Of a stretch of DNA of 48,445 nt, positions 1 through 7,597 are shown piece by piece. The notes under the pieces are model-generated. The model was not told the origin of the DNA. It ran no database searches and was given only the letters and a program-made list of their open reading frames with translations. The DNA lies in contig NZ_NEGJ01000020.1 in assembly GCF_002135415.1 (NCBI RefSeq), positions 1-48,445 on the forward strand, read 5' to 3'. The translations under genes were made by a program, and so were the position numbers. Position 1 is the stretch's first letter. Each line of letters begins with the position of its first letter. This DNA comes from Acinetobacter sp. ANC 3832 (GTDB lineage: Bacteria; Pseudomonadota; Gammaproteobacteria; Pseudomonadales; Moraxellaceae).

Positions 1-250
1 CCAATATGGAGTTTACGCCATTGGCGACGATATTCAGGTTGATGTTTCTTTCGTTTCCATTCACTTTCACCTAGAAACTTTAGACCAGTAGAGTCAACAA
101 GTAGATGTAGTCCATCACTACTTTTTTGATAGCCAATCACAATATCGATATGCCTTTGTCTTCTGCACAGTGTGGAATAATCTGGCGCTATCCAATCTAA
201 TCCGCAAAGCTTAATCAGACTTTGGACAAAGCCAGTGACCATTCTTGGCC
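1..250 (-). mobile_element. IS5-family (IS903-like) transposase fragment, truncated
   Basis: Read leftward from an internal ATG near 237, the strand encodes a continuous stretch of IS5-family transposase: MVTGFVQSLIKLCGLDW, then STLCRRQR, then the catalytic-core segment LLVDSTGLKFLGE, and QWRKLHIG at the window edge. The last part runs off the window. The same transposase is represented by relics near 4.7, 10.5, 46.6 and 48.2 kb. The N-terminal part of the gene and the terminal inverted repeat are missing on the right, where the sequence changes abruptly into very AT-rich DNA around 245-260. It is therefore a partial copy at this junction. Confidence 0.85.
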
Positions 251-1085
251 AAGGATAAAACATAAATTCTTAGGGTCAAGTTTCTGTAGAATAAGAGACT
301 GGTTAATAGGTTTAGAAGAAGAAAATAATAAATACCATATAATTACAGGTAATACGATATCCGCAGTAAATGAAAAAAATATAAAAGAAATAATAAATTT
401 TTTTAATTATATTTTTCTCATCCCAAAGGAGATTATTTTTTTATTTCCATATTTAAATGAAAATGTCTATAGAGTTAAAATCTATGATAATGATTAAATC
501 TTAGCCTTTTTAAAAAAATTTAATGGGGAAATTAATAATATAATAGAATTTTATAAGAATAAATTACAAAAAGAAAAACTAAATAATTTTAATTTCTATA
601 ATTTAATTAATAGCTTCCTTGAATATATTGAAATTATTCATCTAAAAAGTAATTGTAAATGGGCTGAAAGAAAAAGAGAATACTGTTGGACGACGTCCAG
701 AGCTCAATTTCACAATAATATGTGGACATTTTATCAATATGAGCATGTAAAACATTTAATTAATTCTAACTGGTTAGATTATAACTTATTAAAAAGAAAC
801 GAAATAAAAAAAATTATAAATGTAAAAGTGAGCTATCAAAAGATTGATATAAGTAGCGTTGTTGCAGATTTTTTTGAAGATATATTATTTGAAATACTTA
901 TAAATACTGTGATTGAACTAAACAATAGAATGAATGAAATTATAGAAATTCAGACTAAAGGAAAGGTTGATCTTAGAGAGATATTTACATCTAACATTTA
1001 TCTAAAATTAGAAGATGATAAGTGCATACTTATAAATACATTAGGATCATTTGACACAGTTACAAAATTAATTAATTTTGAGTAA
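251..1085 (+). pseudogene. AT-rich hypothetical gene, 5'-truncated, with one in-frame stop
   Basis: One reading frame stays open from the IS5 junction to TAA at 1083-1085 except for a single TAA at 495-497. The 222 bases between that stop and the next ATG (720) contain no other stop in this frame and encode a similar Lys/Asn/Ile-rich sequence. I therefore read 251-1085 as one damaged gene rather than two small ones. The combined product would be about 275 residues, rich in Ile, Asn, Lys, Phe and Glu, with no signal peptide or membrane segment and no motif I recognise. Its 5' end is replaced by IS5 DNA. The AT content is clearly above its neighbours, which suggests foreign origin. Function unknown. 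Confidence 0.55.
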
Positions 1086-1146
1086 CAAGTTTAATTAAAT
1101 GAACGTACGGCAAATTTGAAGAAGTTAAAGCTCAATAATATATATT

Positions 1147-1174
1147 ATTTCGCATAATGTATATTATGTTAAAT
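1147..1174 (+). other. XerC/XerD recombination site (pdif/dif type)
   Basis: The 28 bp divide into an 11-bp XerC-like arm ATTTCGCATAA, a 6-bp spacer TGTATA and an 11-bp XerD-like arm TTATGTTAAAT. The arms match the Acinetobacter dif/pdif consensus as I remember it. In Acinetobacter plasmids such sites flank mobile dif modules, while a single such site on the chromosome serves dimer resolution. I found no second complete site in the window, so the module boundary is unknown. Confidence 0.75.
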
Positions 1175-1212
1175 AAAATATCTAAGACTGTAGCCTACGC
1201 AACTTAGTTGTA

Positions 1213-1278
1213 GCTACAGATCAGCAACGTGAATAATAATATCCAAGATTCACGTTGCTGACTATCCTAATGAACATA
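1213..1278 (+). repeat. Palindromic repeat, copy 1 (partner at 24935-24990)
   Basis: A perfect 14-bp inverted repeat, TCAGCAACGTGAAT at 1221-1234 and ATTCACGTTGCTGA at 1248-1261, has a 13-base loop. It is flanked by GCTACAG on the left and TATCCTAATGAACATA on the right. The same arrangement occurs near 24.95 kb with different stem bases that still pair. There is no T-run after the stem, so it is not a standard terminator. Confidence 0.7.
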
Positions 1279-1302
1279 ATATTCGTTATTCAAAATCCTG
1301 CG

Positions 1303-1509
1303 CTATCTAAGTCGGTCTATGTGATGGTCTAGTTTGATAAAGAATAATTTGAGTTGGTCTATTTCTTCATGGTTATCTGTTTCTAGTTCTCGGATCTGGT
1401 CTAAATACTTCTCCAGTGATCCACGCATAAACAAAAAATCAGATTTATCTAAACTGCCTATGTTCCTGTTGTATGAAGTTGTTCGCCATACGTGTCTATT
1501 TACTGGCAT
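1303..1509 (-). CDS. Small hypothetical protein, doubtful
   Basis: A 68-residue reading frame, charged and probably helical in its second half (segment KYLDQIRELETDNHEEIDQL). The 1.3-1.95 kb stretch holds little else, and codon usage is not obviously wrong for this genome. I see no convincing ribosome binding site, no motif and no homologue I recognise. It overlaps a shorter frame on the other strand that looks less protein-like. It may be the tail of a decayed gene. Confidence 0.25.
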   Translation of the reverse strand: MPVNRHVWRTTSYNRNIGSLDKSDFLFMRGSLEKYLDQIRELETDNHEEIDQLKLFFIKLDHHIDRLR

Positions 1510-1585
1510 TGATTAAAAAGTCTTTGCACGAATAATGGCTGAAATGAAAAATCCAAATAAATCATTTAAAAGCGCCCTTTTTAGA

Positions 1586-1927
1586 TCATATTTTGTGCAT
1601 CGCTACCCGCATATTATAAAAGGGGGATTCAAGACCACTTACTGCCGTGTTTTTAGCGGGTATGGCTATTTTTTGTATAAAGATTTCAGCGATAGATTGA
1701 TCTTGTATTTTTTTCGGTTTAACCAAGGCATTTTCAAAAGACTTGAGTTTGTTTTGAGTAATGCCCTGCAACATATTTGTGAGAATTTGAGAATCAGCAA
1801 GAGAAACATCGTTGAAAGCAGTACGAGTATAAATTTCTAGTGATATTTCTTTTTCTTGAGCAAAGATTTCAGTTGAAATTATAAAATTGATTAATAAATA
1901 ATCATATTTAATGGTGAAATATATCAA
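1586..1927 (-). CDS. Hypothetical protein, possibly exported; doubtful
   Basis: A 113-residue frame. The first 24 residues form a hydrophobic stretch ending near IFAQEKE, which could be a signal peptide with cleavage after Ala. The rest is mixed polar, and the segment FNDVSLADSQILTNMLQGI looks like ordinary protein sequence. No family is recognised. A rightward frame covers the same bases, but its composition, rich in Phe, Tyr, Arg and Ser, looks like a shadow. The gene lies between a pdif site and the GlxA-type regulator and could be cargo of a dif module or a degraded remnant. Confidence 0.3.
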   Translation of the reverse strand: MIYFTIKYDYLLINFIISTEIFAQEKEISLEIYTRTAFNDVSLADSQILTNMLQGITQNKLKSFENALVKPKKIQDQSIAEIFIQKIAIPAKNTAVSGLESPFYNMRVAMHKI

Positions 1928-1998
1928 AACTGATCATAAAAAAATCATATTGTTTTTGAAGCGATTATTTATGATTTTGCCAATTATGTTAAATGGAG

Positions 1999-2961
1999 CT
2001 AGTTATCGTCACTCGTGATTCCAAAAGATTTTCTCCATGCTTGAGGACTAGTGCCGTATTTTTCACGGAAATTCTTTCTAAATGAAACAGTATTATTAAA
2101 TCCTGAAAGCTCAGCTATCTTTTCGATAGACAAGCTTGTGGTTTCTAATAGTTCACAGCTTAACCTGATTCTTTCCGTATTCAGCCAATCCACTAACGTC
2201 ATTCCTGTCGCTTTCTTAAAATGGCGTGTAAACGTCCTACGAGTCATATGTGCCCTTTCAGCTAAGTCTTCAATACGGTGCTGTATAGATAAGTTCTTTC
2301 TTAAAAAATCAAGTAAGAGATTAATCTGAGCATCTTGGCTCGATTTTGCTACAGGCTGTTCAATAAACTGAGCTTGTCCACCTTCACGATGAGGTGGGAC
2401 TACCATTATTCTAGATACTTTATTTGCAATGTGTGCATTATAAATTTCACGTACCAAATAGAGACAGCAATCTAACGCTGCGCCTGTTCCAGCTGAGGTT
2501 ACCACTCTTTGGTCTTCTACATAGAGGGCATCACGATCGAGATGAACTTGTGGAAACCTTTCACTGAAATCTTGTTCAGCCATCCAGTGTGTAGCTGCTT
2601 TTTTATGGTCGAGTAAACCAGCATATGCTAATGCATAAGTCCCATAGCATAATCCCACTATTCTAATTCCAGTTTGATATGCCCAATTTAACTCCTGAAT
2701 AAGTAACTGTTCAGGCTTACGATTAAAATCATCCCATCCAGGAATAATGATGAGATCCGACTCTTTCATAAGTTCGATTCCACCATCAGGAATAATCATG
2801 ATGGATTGGTCTGTTTTGACAGGCTTACCATCTATAGAAAATATTTTAAGGTCAAATAAGGGCTTATCCTGAATTTTAATATTGAAAATAATGTGAGGAA
2901 TTGAAAAGTGAAATGGATTTATGTTGGGATAAACGAACAGCCCAATAACAGGTATAGCCAT
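1999..2961 (-). CDS. GlxA-family transcriptional regulator (DJ-1/PfpI-like plus AraC HTH)
   Basis: A 320-residue two-domain regulator. Residues 1-190 form a class I glutamine-amidotransferase-like (DJ-1/PfpI) sensor domain with the nucleophile-elbow sequence GLCYGTYALAY around Cys105. Residues 215-315 form an AraC-type double helix-turn-helix (segments RRTFTRHFKKATGMT and EKIAELSGFNNTVSFRKNF). Length is normal for the family. The ATG is preceded by GAGAGG at a suitable distance. It is transcribed away from the exported MBL-fold gene at 3.1 kb, with about 130 bp between them, so it probably controls that gene and the isochorismatase-like gene behind it. Other GlxA-type regulators control carnitine, arginine or similar nitrogen-compound catabolism. 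The effector here is unknown. Confidence 0.9.
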   Translation of the reverse strand: MAIPVIGLFVYPNINPFHFSIPHIIFNIKIQDKPLFDLKIFSIDGKPVKTDQSIMIIPDGGIELMKESDLIIIPGWDDFNRKPEQLLIQELNWAYQTGIRIVGLCYGTYALAYAGLLDHKKAATHWMAEQDFSERFPQVHLDRDALYVEDQRVVTSAGTGAALDCCLYLVREIYNAHIANKVSRIMVVPPHREGGQAQFIEQPVAKSSQDAQINLLLDFLRKNLSIQHRIEDLAERAHMTRRTFTRHFKKATGMTLVDWLNTERIRLSCELLETTSLSIEKIAELSGFNNTVSFRKNFREKYGTSPQAWRKSFGITSDDN

Positions 2962-2995
2962 TCAATTTACCTCTCTAAAATAATCAATATATCAT

Positions 2996-3033
2996 TTTGT
3001 CCTAATAGTTTCGATGATTGTCTTTAAGGACAG
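2996..3033. promoter_or_regulatory. Candidate operator between divergent genes
   Basis: Inverted half-sites TTTGTCCT (2996-3003) and AGGACAG (3027-3033) lie in the short space between the GlxA-type regulator and the MBL-fold gene. The position fits an autoregulated divergent promoter. Only the symmetry and location support this. Confidence 0.3.
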
Positions 3034-3093
3034 TTTTTTTATCAGCGGATTTCGATCATGATCTATCTATTACTAAACAATTGGATTTGGAAT

Positions 3094-3978
3094 ATGAATA
3101 AATTTTTAAGTAGCTCTGTTATTGCACTATCTCTAACAATAGCTTCAGTCAATTTATATGCGAATGATAAAGTGGTTGAACGAGATACTTCTAAAGTTAC
3201 ACATATACAAGAAATTCGTAATGCAACAATCAAAGTTTCTTATGCAGACACCACTTTTTTAGTTGATCCAATGTTTGCTAAAAAGGGCTTTTATGAAGGC
3301 TTCCCGAATACATATCGTAGTTATTTACGTAACCCACTGGTAGATCTACCGATTCAACCAGAAACGATTCTCGAAGGCGTAGATGCGATTATTATTACAC
3401 ATACTCACTTAGATCATTGGGATGATGCAGCGCAAGCCACTATTCCAAAGAATATGCCTATTTTTGTACAAAACAAACAAGATCAAAAAACGATTCAATC
3501 ACAGGGTTTTAAAGATGTCCACATTTTAACTCAAACGACTTTTCAAGGCGTTCAGTTAACTAAAATTGGTGGTCAACATGGTACTGATGAAATGTATCTT
3601 AATGCTGAACTCAAAGCTAGTTTAGGTGAAGCGATGGGTATGGTTTTTGAAGCAGCAGGTCATGAAACAGTTTATGTTGCAGGAGATACGATTTGGCGTC
3701 CAGAAATTGATCAATCAATTCAAAAATTTAACCCTGATGTCATTGTATTAAATACAGGTAATGCATTACTGGATGGGTTTAAAGAATCCATTATTATGGG
3801 GAAAGAAGACACTTATCACGCTGTTCAAAAAGCACCTAATGCTAAAATTGTTGCGGTTCATATGGATGCTATTAATCATATGTCTTTGACACGTGCTCAA
3901 CTCTCAGATTATGTAGAAACCAAAGGTATTCAAGATAAAGTATTGATTCCAATCGATGGTGAAACGCTTTCTTTCTAA
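3094..3978 (+). CDS. Exported MBL-fold metallo-hydrolase
   Basis: With the ATG at 3094 the 294-residue product starts MNKFLSSSVIALSLTIASV and has a typical Sec signal peptide ending near LYAND, so the protein is probably periplasmic. An upstream ATG at 3058 would add 12 residues before this peptide and is less likely. The metal-binding motif HTHLDH lies at residues 103-108. Further metal ligands are likely in AAGHETVYVAGD (His, Asp) and VAVHMDAINH. The layout resembles UlaG-like and other small MBL hydrolases rather than true beta-lactamases. The substrate cannot be deduced. It is followed, after a hairpin, by an isochorismatase-family hydrolase 84 bp downstream, and both are divergent from a GlxA-type regulator. 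Confidence 0.85.
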   Translation: MNKFLSSSVIALSLTIASVNLYANDKVVERDTSKVTHIQEIRNATIKVSYADTTFLVDPMFAKKGFYEGFPNTYRSYLRNPLVDLPIQPETILEGVDAIIITHTHLDHWDDAAQATIPKNMPIFVQNKQDQKTIQSQGFKDVHILTQTTFQGVQLTKIGGQHGTDEMYLNAELKASLGEAMGMVFEAAGHETVYVAGDTIWRPEIDQSIQKFNPDVIVLNTGNALLDGFKESIIMGKEDTYHAVQKAPNAKIVAVHMDAINHMSLTRAQLSDYVETKGIQDKVLIPIDGETLSF

Positions 3979-3986
3979 AGTAATTT

Positions 3987-4021
3987 TTTTAAAGAAGTAG
4001 AATAATTCCACTTCTTTAAAA
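3987..4021 (+). terminator. Hairpin between MBL-fold and isochorismatase genes
   Basis: Arms TTTTAAAGAAGT (3987-3998) and ACTTCTTTAAAA (4010-4021) pair perfectly over 12 bp with an 11-base loop. There is no strong T-run behind it. It may act as a weak terminator or stabilise the upstream mRNA. Confidence 0.5.
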
Positions 4022-4062
4022 TCATAAGCTAAAACAAATATTAATTAAATAAAGGAAATGTC

Positions 4063-4605
4063 ATGTCAAAATCTGCTTTATTAGTGATCGATTTACAAAA
4101 TGAATATCTACCTATAGGTAAATTACCATTGGTAAATATTGAACAAGCTGCTGCTAATGCAATGAAAGTGATTGCTAAGGCCCGTCAAGAAGGTACTCAA
4201 GTTATTCATGTCCAACATATTGCTAATGCTGAATCTCCTATATTTGAACCCAACTCAAACGGTATTGAATTTCAGGACACAGTTAAGCCACAAGCAGATG
4301 AAGCTGTGGTCATTAAAAACCACATTAATGCATTCTTAAACACTACTCTCAAAGAAATTTTAGATACCAATCAAGTGACTGAGCTAGTTGTGATTGGTGC
4401 TATGAGCCATATGTGTGTTGATGCTGCTGTTCGTGCTGCTTCTGATTTTGGTTATAACGTAAAAGTGATTCATGATGCTTGTGCAACGCTAGACCTAGAA
4501 TTTAATGGCATCAAAGTACCTGCTGGTCATGTCCATGCAACATTAATGGCCGCTTTTGAATTTGCTTATGCTCAAGTGATATCAACTGAAGATTATATTG
4601 GTTAA
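4063..4605 (+). CDS. Isochorismatase-family cysteine hydrolase
   Basis: A 180-residue single-domain member of the isochorismatase-like hydrolases. The likely catalytic triad is visible: Asp10 in LLVIDLQNEYL, Lys85 in VVIKNHINAF, and Cys118 in IGAMSHMCVDAAVRAA. The cis-peptide region before the Cys and the downstream segment VIHDACAT are typical. It has no signal peptide, so it acts in the cytoplasm. AAAGGAAATGTC precedes the ATG. Family members hydrolyse amides or imides such as nicotinamide, N-carbamoylsarcosine or ureidoacrylate; the substrate here is not identifiable. Proximity to a GlxA-type regulator is a common arrangement for small amide hydrolases. Confidence 0.88.
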   Translation: MSKSALLVIDLQNEYLPIGKLPLVNIEQAAANAMKVIAKARQEGTQVIHVQHIANAESPIFEPNSNGIEFQDTVKPQADEAVVIKNHINAFLNTTLKEILDTNQVTELVVIGAMSHMCVDAAVRAASDFGYNVKVIHDACATLDLEFNGIKVPAGHVHATLMAAFEFAYAQVISTEDYIG

Positions 4606-4640
4606 AATTAAGATTTACTAAATACACCAGATACGAAGTC

Positions 4641-4686
4641 AAAAATGGGGGGCAGATCATAAGCTCCCATTTTTAGTAATTTTTTT
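4641..4686 (+). terminator. Rho-independent terminator after the isochorismatase-like gene
   Basis: Stem AAAAATGGG (4641-4649) pairs with CCCATTTTT (4666-4674), followed by a T-rich stretch to 4686. It lies 36 bp after the stop codon. Confidence 0.6.
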
Positions 4687-4699
4687 GATATTTTCGCAT

Positions 4700-5003
4700 G
4701 GCTTTGTTGCACAAACATTCAAAAGCTAAACTTTCCTCAAGTTAGCTAAGTTTAAGTGACAACTTGGGTATGGGGTCGGCCTAATTCCGTAAATTTATTC
4801 AGAATTGCCACACTTACATGAATTTCATTGATCTGACTATATCGATATAGACTGAATCAATTTGCTTATCAGATGGAATTTGATTGAGTAAATCGCCGAG
4901 TACTTGTGAATCACTGGCATTATTTGTAGTTAACTGTACAGCTCGTATTTGTAGGATTTTAGCATCTATGCCGATATGCAGTTTACACCATTGGCGATGG
5001 TAA
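4700..5003 (-). mobile_element. IS5-family relic with large internal deletion
   Basis: It begins with the terminal repeat GGCTTTGTTGCACAAA at 4700 and continues with the same subterminal sequence as the copies at 46582 and 48174. At about 4850 it jumps to the transposase core region, ending at the codons for RQWCKLHIG near 5003. The distal part of the element is missing. The fragment abuts the 3' end of the leftward gene at 5012, whose last codons may come from this junction. Confidence 0.8.
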
Positions 5004-5011
5004 GGCAGGCA

Positions 5012-5833
5012 TCAAGCTAAAAATTGTGCATTCATTTTGCTGGCATTATGCTGTAAACGGGTTTGCATATATTCCGCATAGACCGATAATTTTTCATGAA
5101 TATGTTCCGCGTAGAACATATCATTCACCAAGTGCGCAGCTTGTGCGCTGGTATAACTGGCATAGCACAGCAGCAACTGAGCATTCAGTTTTGAGAATTT
5201 TTCACACAATGCAATATATTGATCATCTTTGTTTTTAAATAATAATTTACGCAGATTCAGTTCAGCCTCATTCACTATTTTATCATGGGGGTCTGTCTCA
5301 ATATAATGAATCACAACTCTAAAGAACTTTTCCACCTCAGCTAGTTTCGAAATATCCAGCTTTAAATCCGTGATTAAAAAGATTTGAGAAACATCCGAAC
5401 GGCACAAAGCTTTAATTAAAGAAAAATAGAAAAAATCGGCCTTACTCAATGAAGTTTCAGCCAAATCCAAATACAGATTCAACGCGGACAACACTTCATC
5501 AATTTTTAAATTTTGTTTTTGTTCCACCTGATAATAACGGCCCAGAATATTGAGTACAGGAATAGTTGCAGGACTATGATAAATCACGCTTTGATTAAGA
5601 TTTACCAAAATAAAGGGGGCAAATAAAAAGCCAAGGTTTGCTTGTTCTGTTTGAATGGCAGACTGAGAAATATACTGCATTTTTGAGGTTGAAAATTCGC
5701 GTAAAACCTTGGCGCGCAATAATGTTGCTTCCAAATTGACATAATGTTGCTCAAGCATTTTTTGCAGTTTTTCAGAAAATTCTTGCTTCTCAATCAATGT
5801 TGAAATGATATTTAATTTTTCAGTTATAAACAC
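5012..5833 (-). CDS. Hypothetical protein, mostly helical, C-terminus possibly altered by IS relic
   Basis: A 273-residue cytoplasmic protein with no signal peptide or membrane segment, rich in Leu, Lys, Glu and Ala, with predicted long helices (segments IISTLIEKQEFSEKLQKM and EAELNLRKLLFKNKDDQ). The start is GTG at 5833 with GAGGTG six bases upstream. I recognise no family; its character is that of helical-repeat proteins. It stops only eight bases from an IS5 relic, so the original C-terminus may have been cut and replaced. It is divergent from the bd-oxidase genes with about 295 bp between them. Function unknown. Confidence 0.6.
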   Translation of the reverse strand: MFITEKLNIISTLIEKQEFSEKLQKMLEQHYVNLEATLLRAKVLREFSTSKMQYISQSAIQTEQANLGFLFAPFILVNLNQSVIYHSPATIPVLNILGRYYQVEQKQNLKIDEVLSALNLYLDLAETSLSKADFFYFSLIKALCRSDVSQIFLITDLKLDISKLAEVEKFFRVVIHYIETDPHDKIVNEAELNLRKLLFKNKDDQYIALCEKFSKLNAQLLLCYASYTSAQAAHLVNDMFYAEHIHEKLSVYAEYMQTRLQHNASKMNAQFLA

Positions 5834-5918
5834 AGCTACACCTCAGGTCTTTCATCCCTTCATTACATATATTCTCAACGAATTTATACCAGAGATGTAG
5901 CTACAAAAAACCTAGAAG

Positions 5919-5961
5919 AAAATATAACAAGAATTCGATTAAGCTCCCGCTGTTATATTTT
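5919..5961. other. AT-rich hairpin in the divergent spacer before the bd-oxidase genes
   Basis: AAAATATAACA (5919-5929) and TGTTATATTTT (5951-5961) pair perfectly over 11 bp with a 21-base loop, 167 bp upstream of the cydA start. It could be a control site or a leftover terminator. Nothing else is recognisable in 5834-6110. Confidence 0.35.
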
Positions 5962-6127
5962 TATCCATATTTTTTGTACCTACTCAAATCTTATAGAATC
6001 TTCACAATGTATTAAATTGGCAATATAGATTGCTTCCTAGTTATGAAACTTTTTATTGTTGAGTCATTATCTCTCAGTAAATTACTCATACTTGTTATCA
6101 GCTCACCCTCTTTTAAGGAGCTTAGCT

Positions 6128-7597
6128 ATGAGTCTAGGTCTAACAGCATTAGAGTTAGCTAGAATACAATTTGCTTTCACTGTCTCTTTCCATATTATTT
6201 TCCCAGCAACGTCCATTGGCTTGGCGTGTTTTCTTGCATTATTAGAATGGAAATGGCTAAAAACCCAAGATGCGGTTTATAAAGATTTATTTAAATACTG
6301 GATTAAAATTTTTGCCGTTGCTTTTGGTATGGGCGTAGTATCTGGGGTTGTCATGGCCTACCAGTTTGGTACCAACTGGAGTGAATTTTCCCGTGTCGCA
6401 GGTTCAGTTACTGGTCCGTTGTTAACTTATGAAGTGCTAAGTGCCTTCTTCCTTGAAGCAGGATTTCTTGGAATTATGCTGTTTGGCTGGGGACGAGTCA
6501 GTCCCAAAGCACACTTTTTTGCAACCTTGATGGTGGCGATTGGCACCTGTATTTCCATGTTTTGGATTTTATCATCCAACAGTTGGATGCAAACCCCTCA
6601 AGGTTTTGCGATCGAGAATGGCATCATTGTCCCAACCGACTGGTGGGCCATCGTTTTTAATCCGTCTTTCCCCTATCGCTTTGCCCATATGGCAACAGCA
6701 GCATTTTTAGTGTCTTCACTCTTGGTTGTCGGAACTGCAGCATGGCATTTACTTAAAGGCCGTCGTGATGAGTTGGTTAAAAAATCATTCTCTATGGGCC
6801 TTTGGATGGTCCTTGTCACTTCATGTCTACAAGTGGTAATTGGTGATAATCATGGTTTAAATACCTTGAAGTACCAACCGGCTAAATTGGCTGCAATCGA
6901 AGGTCATTGGGAAACCAATTATGATCATGGTATGCCTTTGCTCCTGTTCGCATTACCAGATGTGGAAAATGAACGAAATGCGGCTGAAATTGGTATTCCA
7001 AACTTGGGAAGTCTGATCTTAACCCACTCGATGAAAGGACAAGTCGCCGGCTTAAAAGACTTTGTCAAAGAAGATCGGCCTAATGTACCAATTGTATTCT
7101 GGAGCTTCCGCGTTATGGTCGGTCTGGGTATGTTAATGGTTTTACTGTCATTAGCTGCTTTATGGTTACGTAAAACTGGACACCTCTATGAAACTTCATG
7201 GTTTCATAAGTTTGCTATCGTTATGGGACCTACAGGTTATATCGCACTGCTTGCGGGTTGGGTCACTACTGAAGTTGGACGTCAGCCTTGGGTCGTTTAT
7301 GGCGTGATGCGTACACAAGATGCTTTATCTCATACGGTAACGGCCGATCAAGTCGGTTTGAGTCTCATCATTTTTGTTCTGGTGTATACAGTCGTTTTCG
7401 GTAGTGGTATTTATTACATACTCAAGCTCATTAAAACAGGGCCTGCATTCATAGAAAGCTTGGAACCTGCAAATAGCGGTCTTGGTCATTTCAAAACACC
7501 ACTGCGCCCACTCAGTGCAGTCGACGATGCCTTTGATAACAGTACCGAACAGCCCAAATCCGAAACTGACCATACAAAGGAGAATCACCATGATTGA
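6128..7597 (+). CDS. cydA: Cytochrome bd-type quinol oxidase subunit I, short Q-loop (CIO) type
   Basis: A 489-residue inner-membrane subunit I that oxidises quinol and carries the haems. His22 (VSFHIIFPATS), His187 (YRFAHMATAAF) and Met394 (VVYGVM) match the haem ligands of the bd family. GRQPW at 384-388 is the subunit I hallmark. The total length is about 30 residues shorter than the E. coli long-Q-loop form, and this fits cyanide-insensitive (CioA-type) oxidases. I chose the ATG at 6128 because AAGGAG stands seven bases before it and the following MSLGLTALELARIQFAF is the usual N-terminus; an ATG at 6056 would add 24 untypical residues. It overlaps cydB by eight bases, so the two are translationally coupled. 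Confidence 0.95.
   Translation: MSLGLTALELARIQFAFTVSFHIIFPATSIGLACFLALLEWKWLKTQDAVYKDLFKYWIKIFAVAFGMGVVSGVVMAYQFGTNWSEFSRVAGSVTGPLLTYEVLSAFFLEAGFLGIMLFGWGRVSPKAHFFATLMVAIGTCISMFWILSSNSWMQTPQGFAIENGIIVPTDWWAIVFNPSFPYRFAHMATAAFLVSSLLVVGTAAWHLLKGRRDELVKKSFSMGLWMVLVTSCLQVVIGDNHGLNTLKYQPAKLAAIEGHWETNYDHGMPLLLFALPDVENERNAAEIGIPNLGSLILTHSMKGQVAGLKDFVKEDRPNVPIVFWSFRVMVGLGMLMVLLSLAALWLRKTGHLYETSWFHKFAIVMGPTGYIALLAGWVTTEVGRQPWVVYGVMRTQDALSHTVTADQVGLSLIIFVLVYTVVFGSGIYYILKLIKTGPAFIESLEPANSGLGHFKTPLRPLSAVDDAFDNSTEQPKSETDHTKENHHD

Noticed and set aside
720..1085. Independent 121-residue gene
   Set aside because: The same frame stays open and protein-like upstream to the TAA at 495-497, so it is better read as the 3' part of a broken longer gene.
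1535..1840. Rightward 101-residue ORF
   Set aside because: It overlaps a more protein-like leftward frame, has an unlikely composition and no clear ribosome site.
1967..1994. Second XerC/XerD site beside the GlxA-type gene
   Set aside because: The XerD-like arm TTATGTTAAAT is exact, but the would-be XerC arm ATTTATGATTT matches only about half the consensus. An 11-bp match can arise by chance in DNA this AT-rich.
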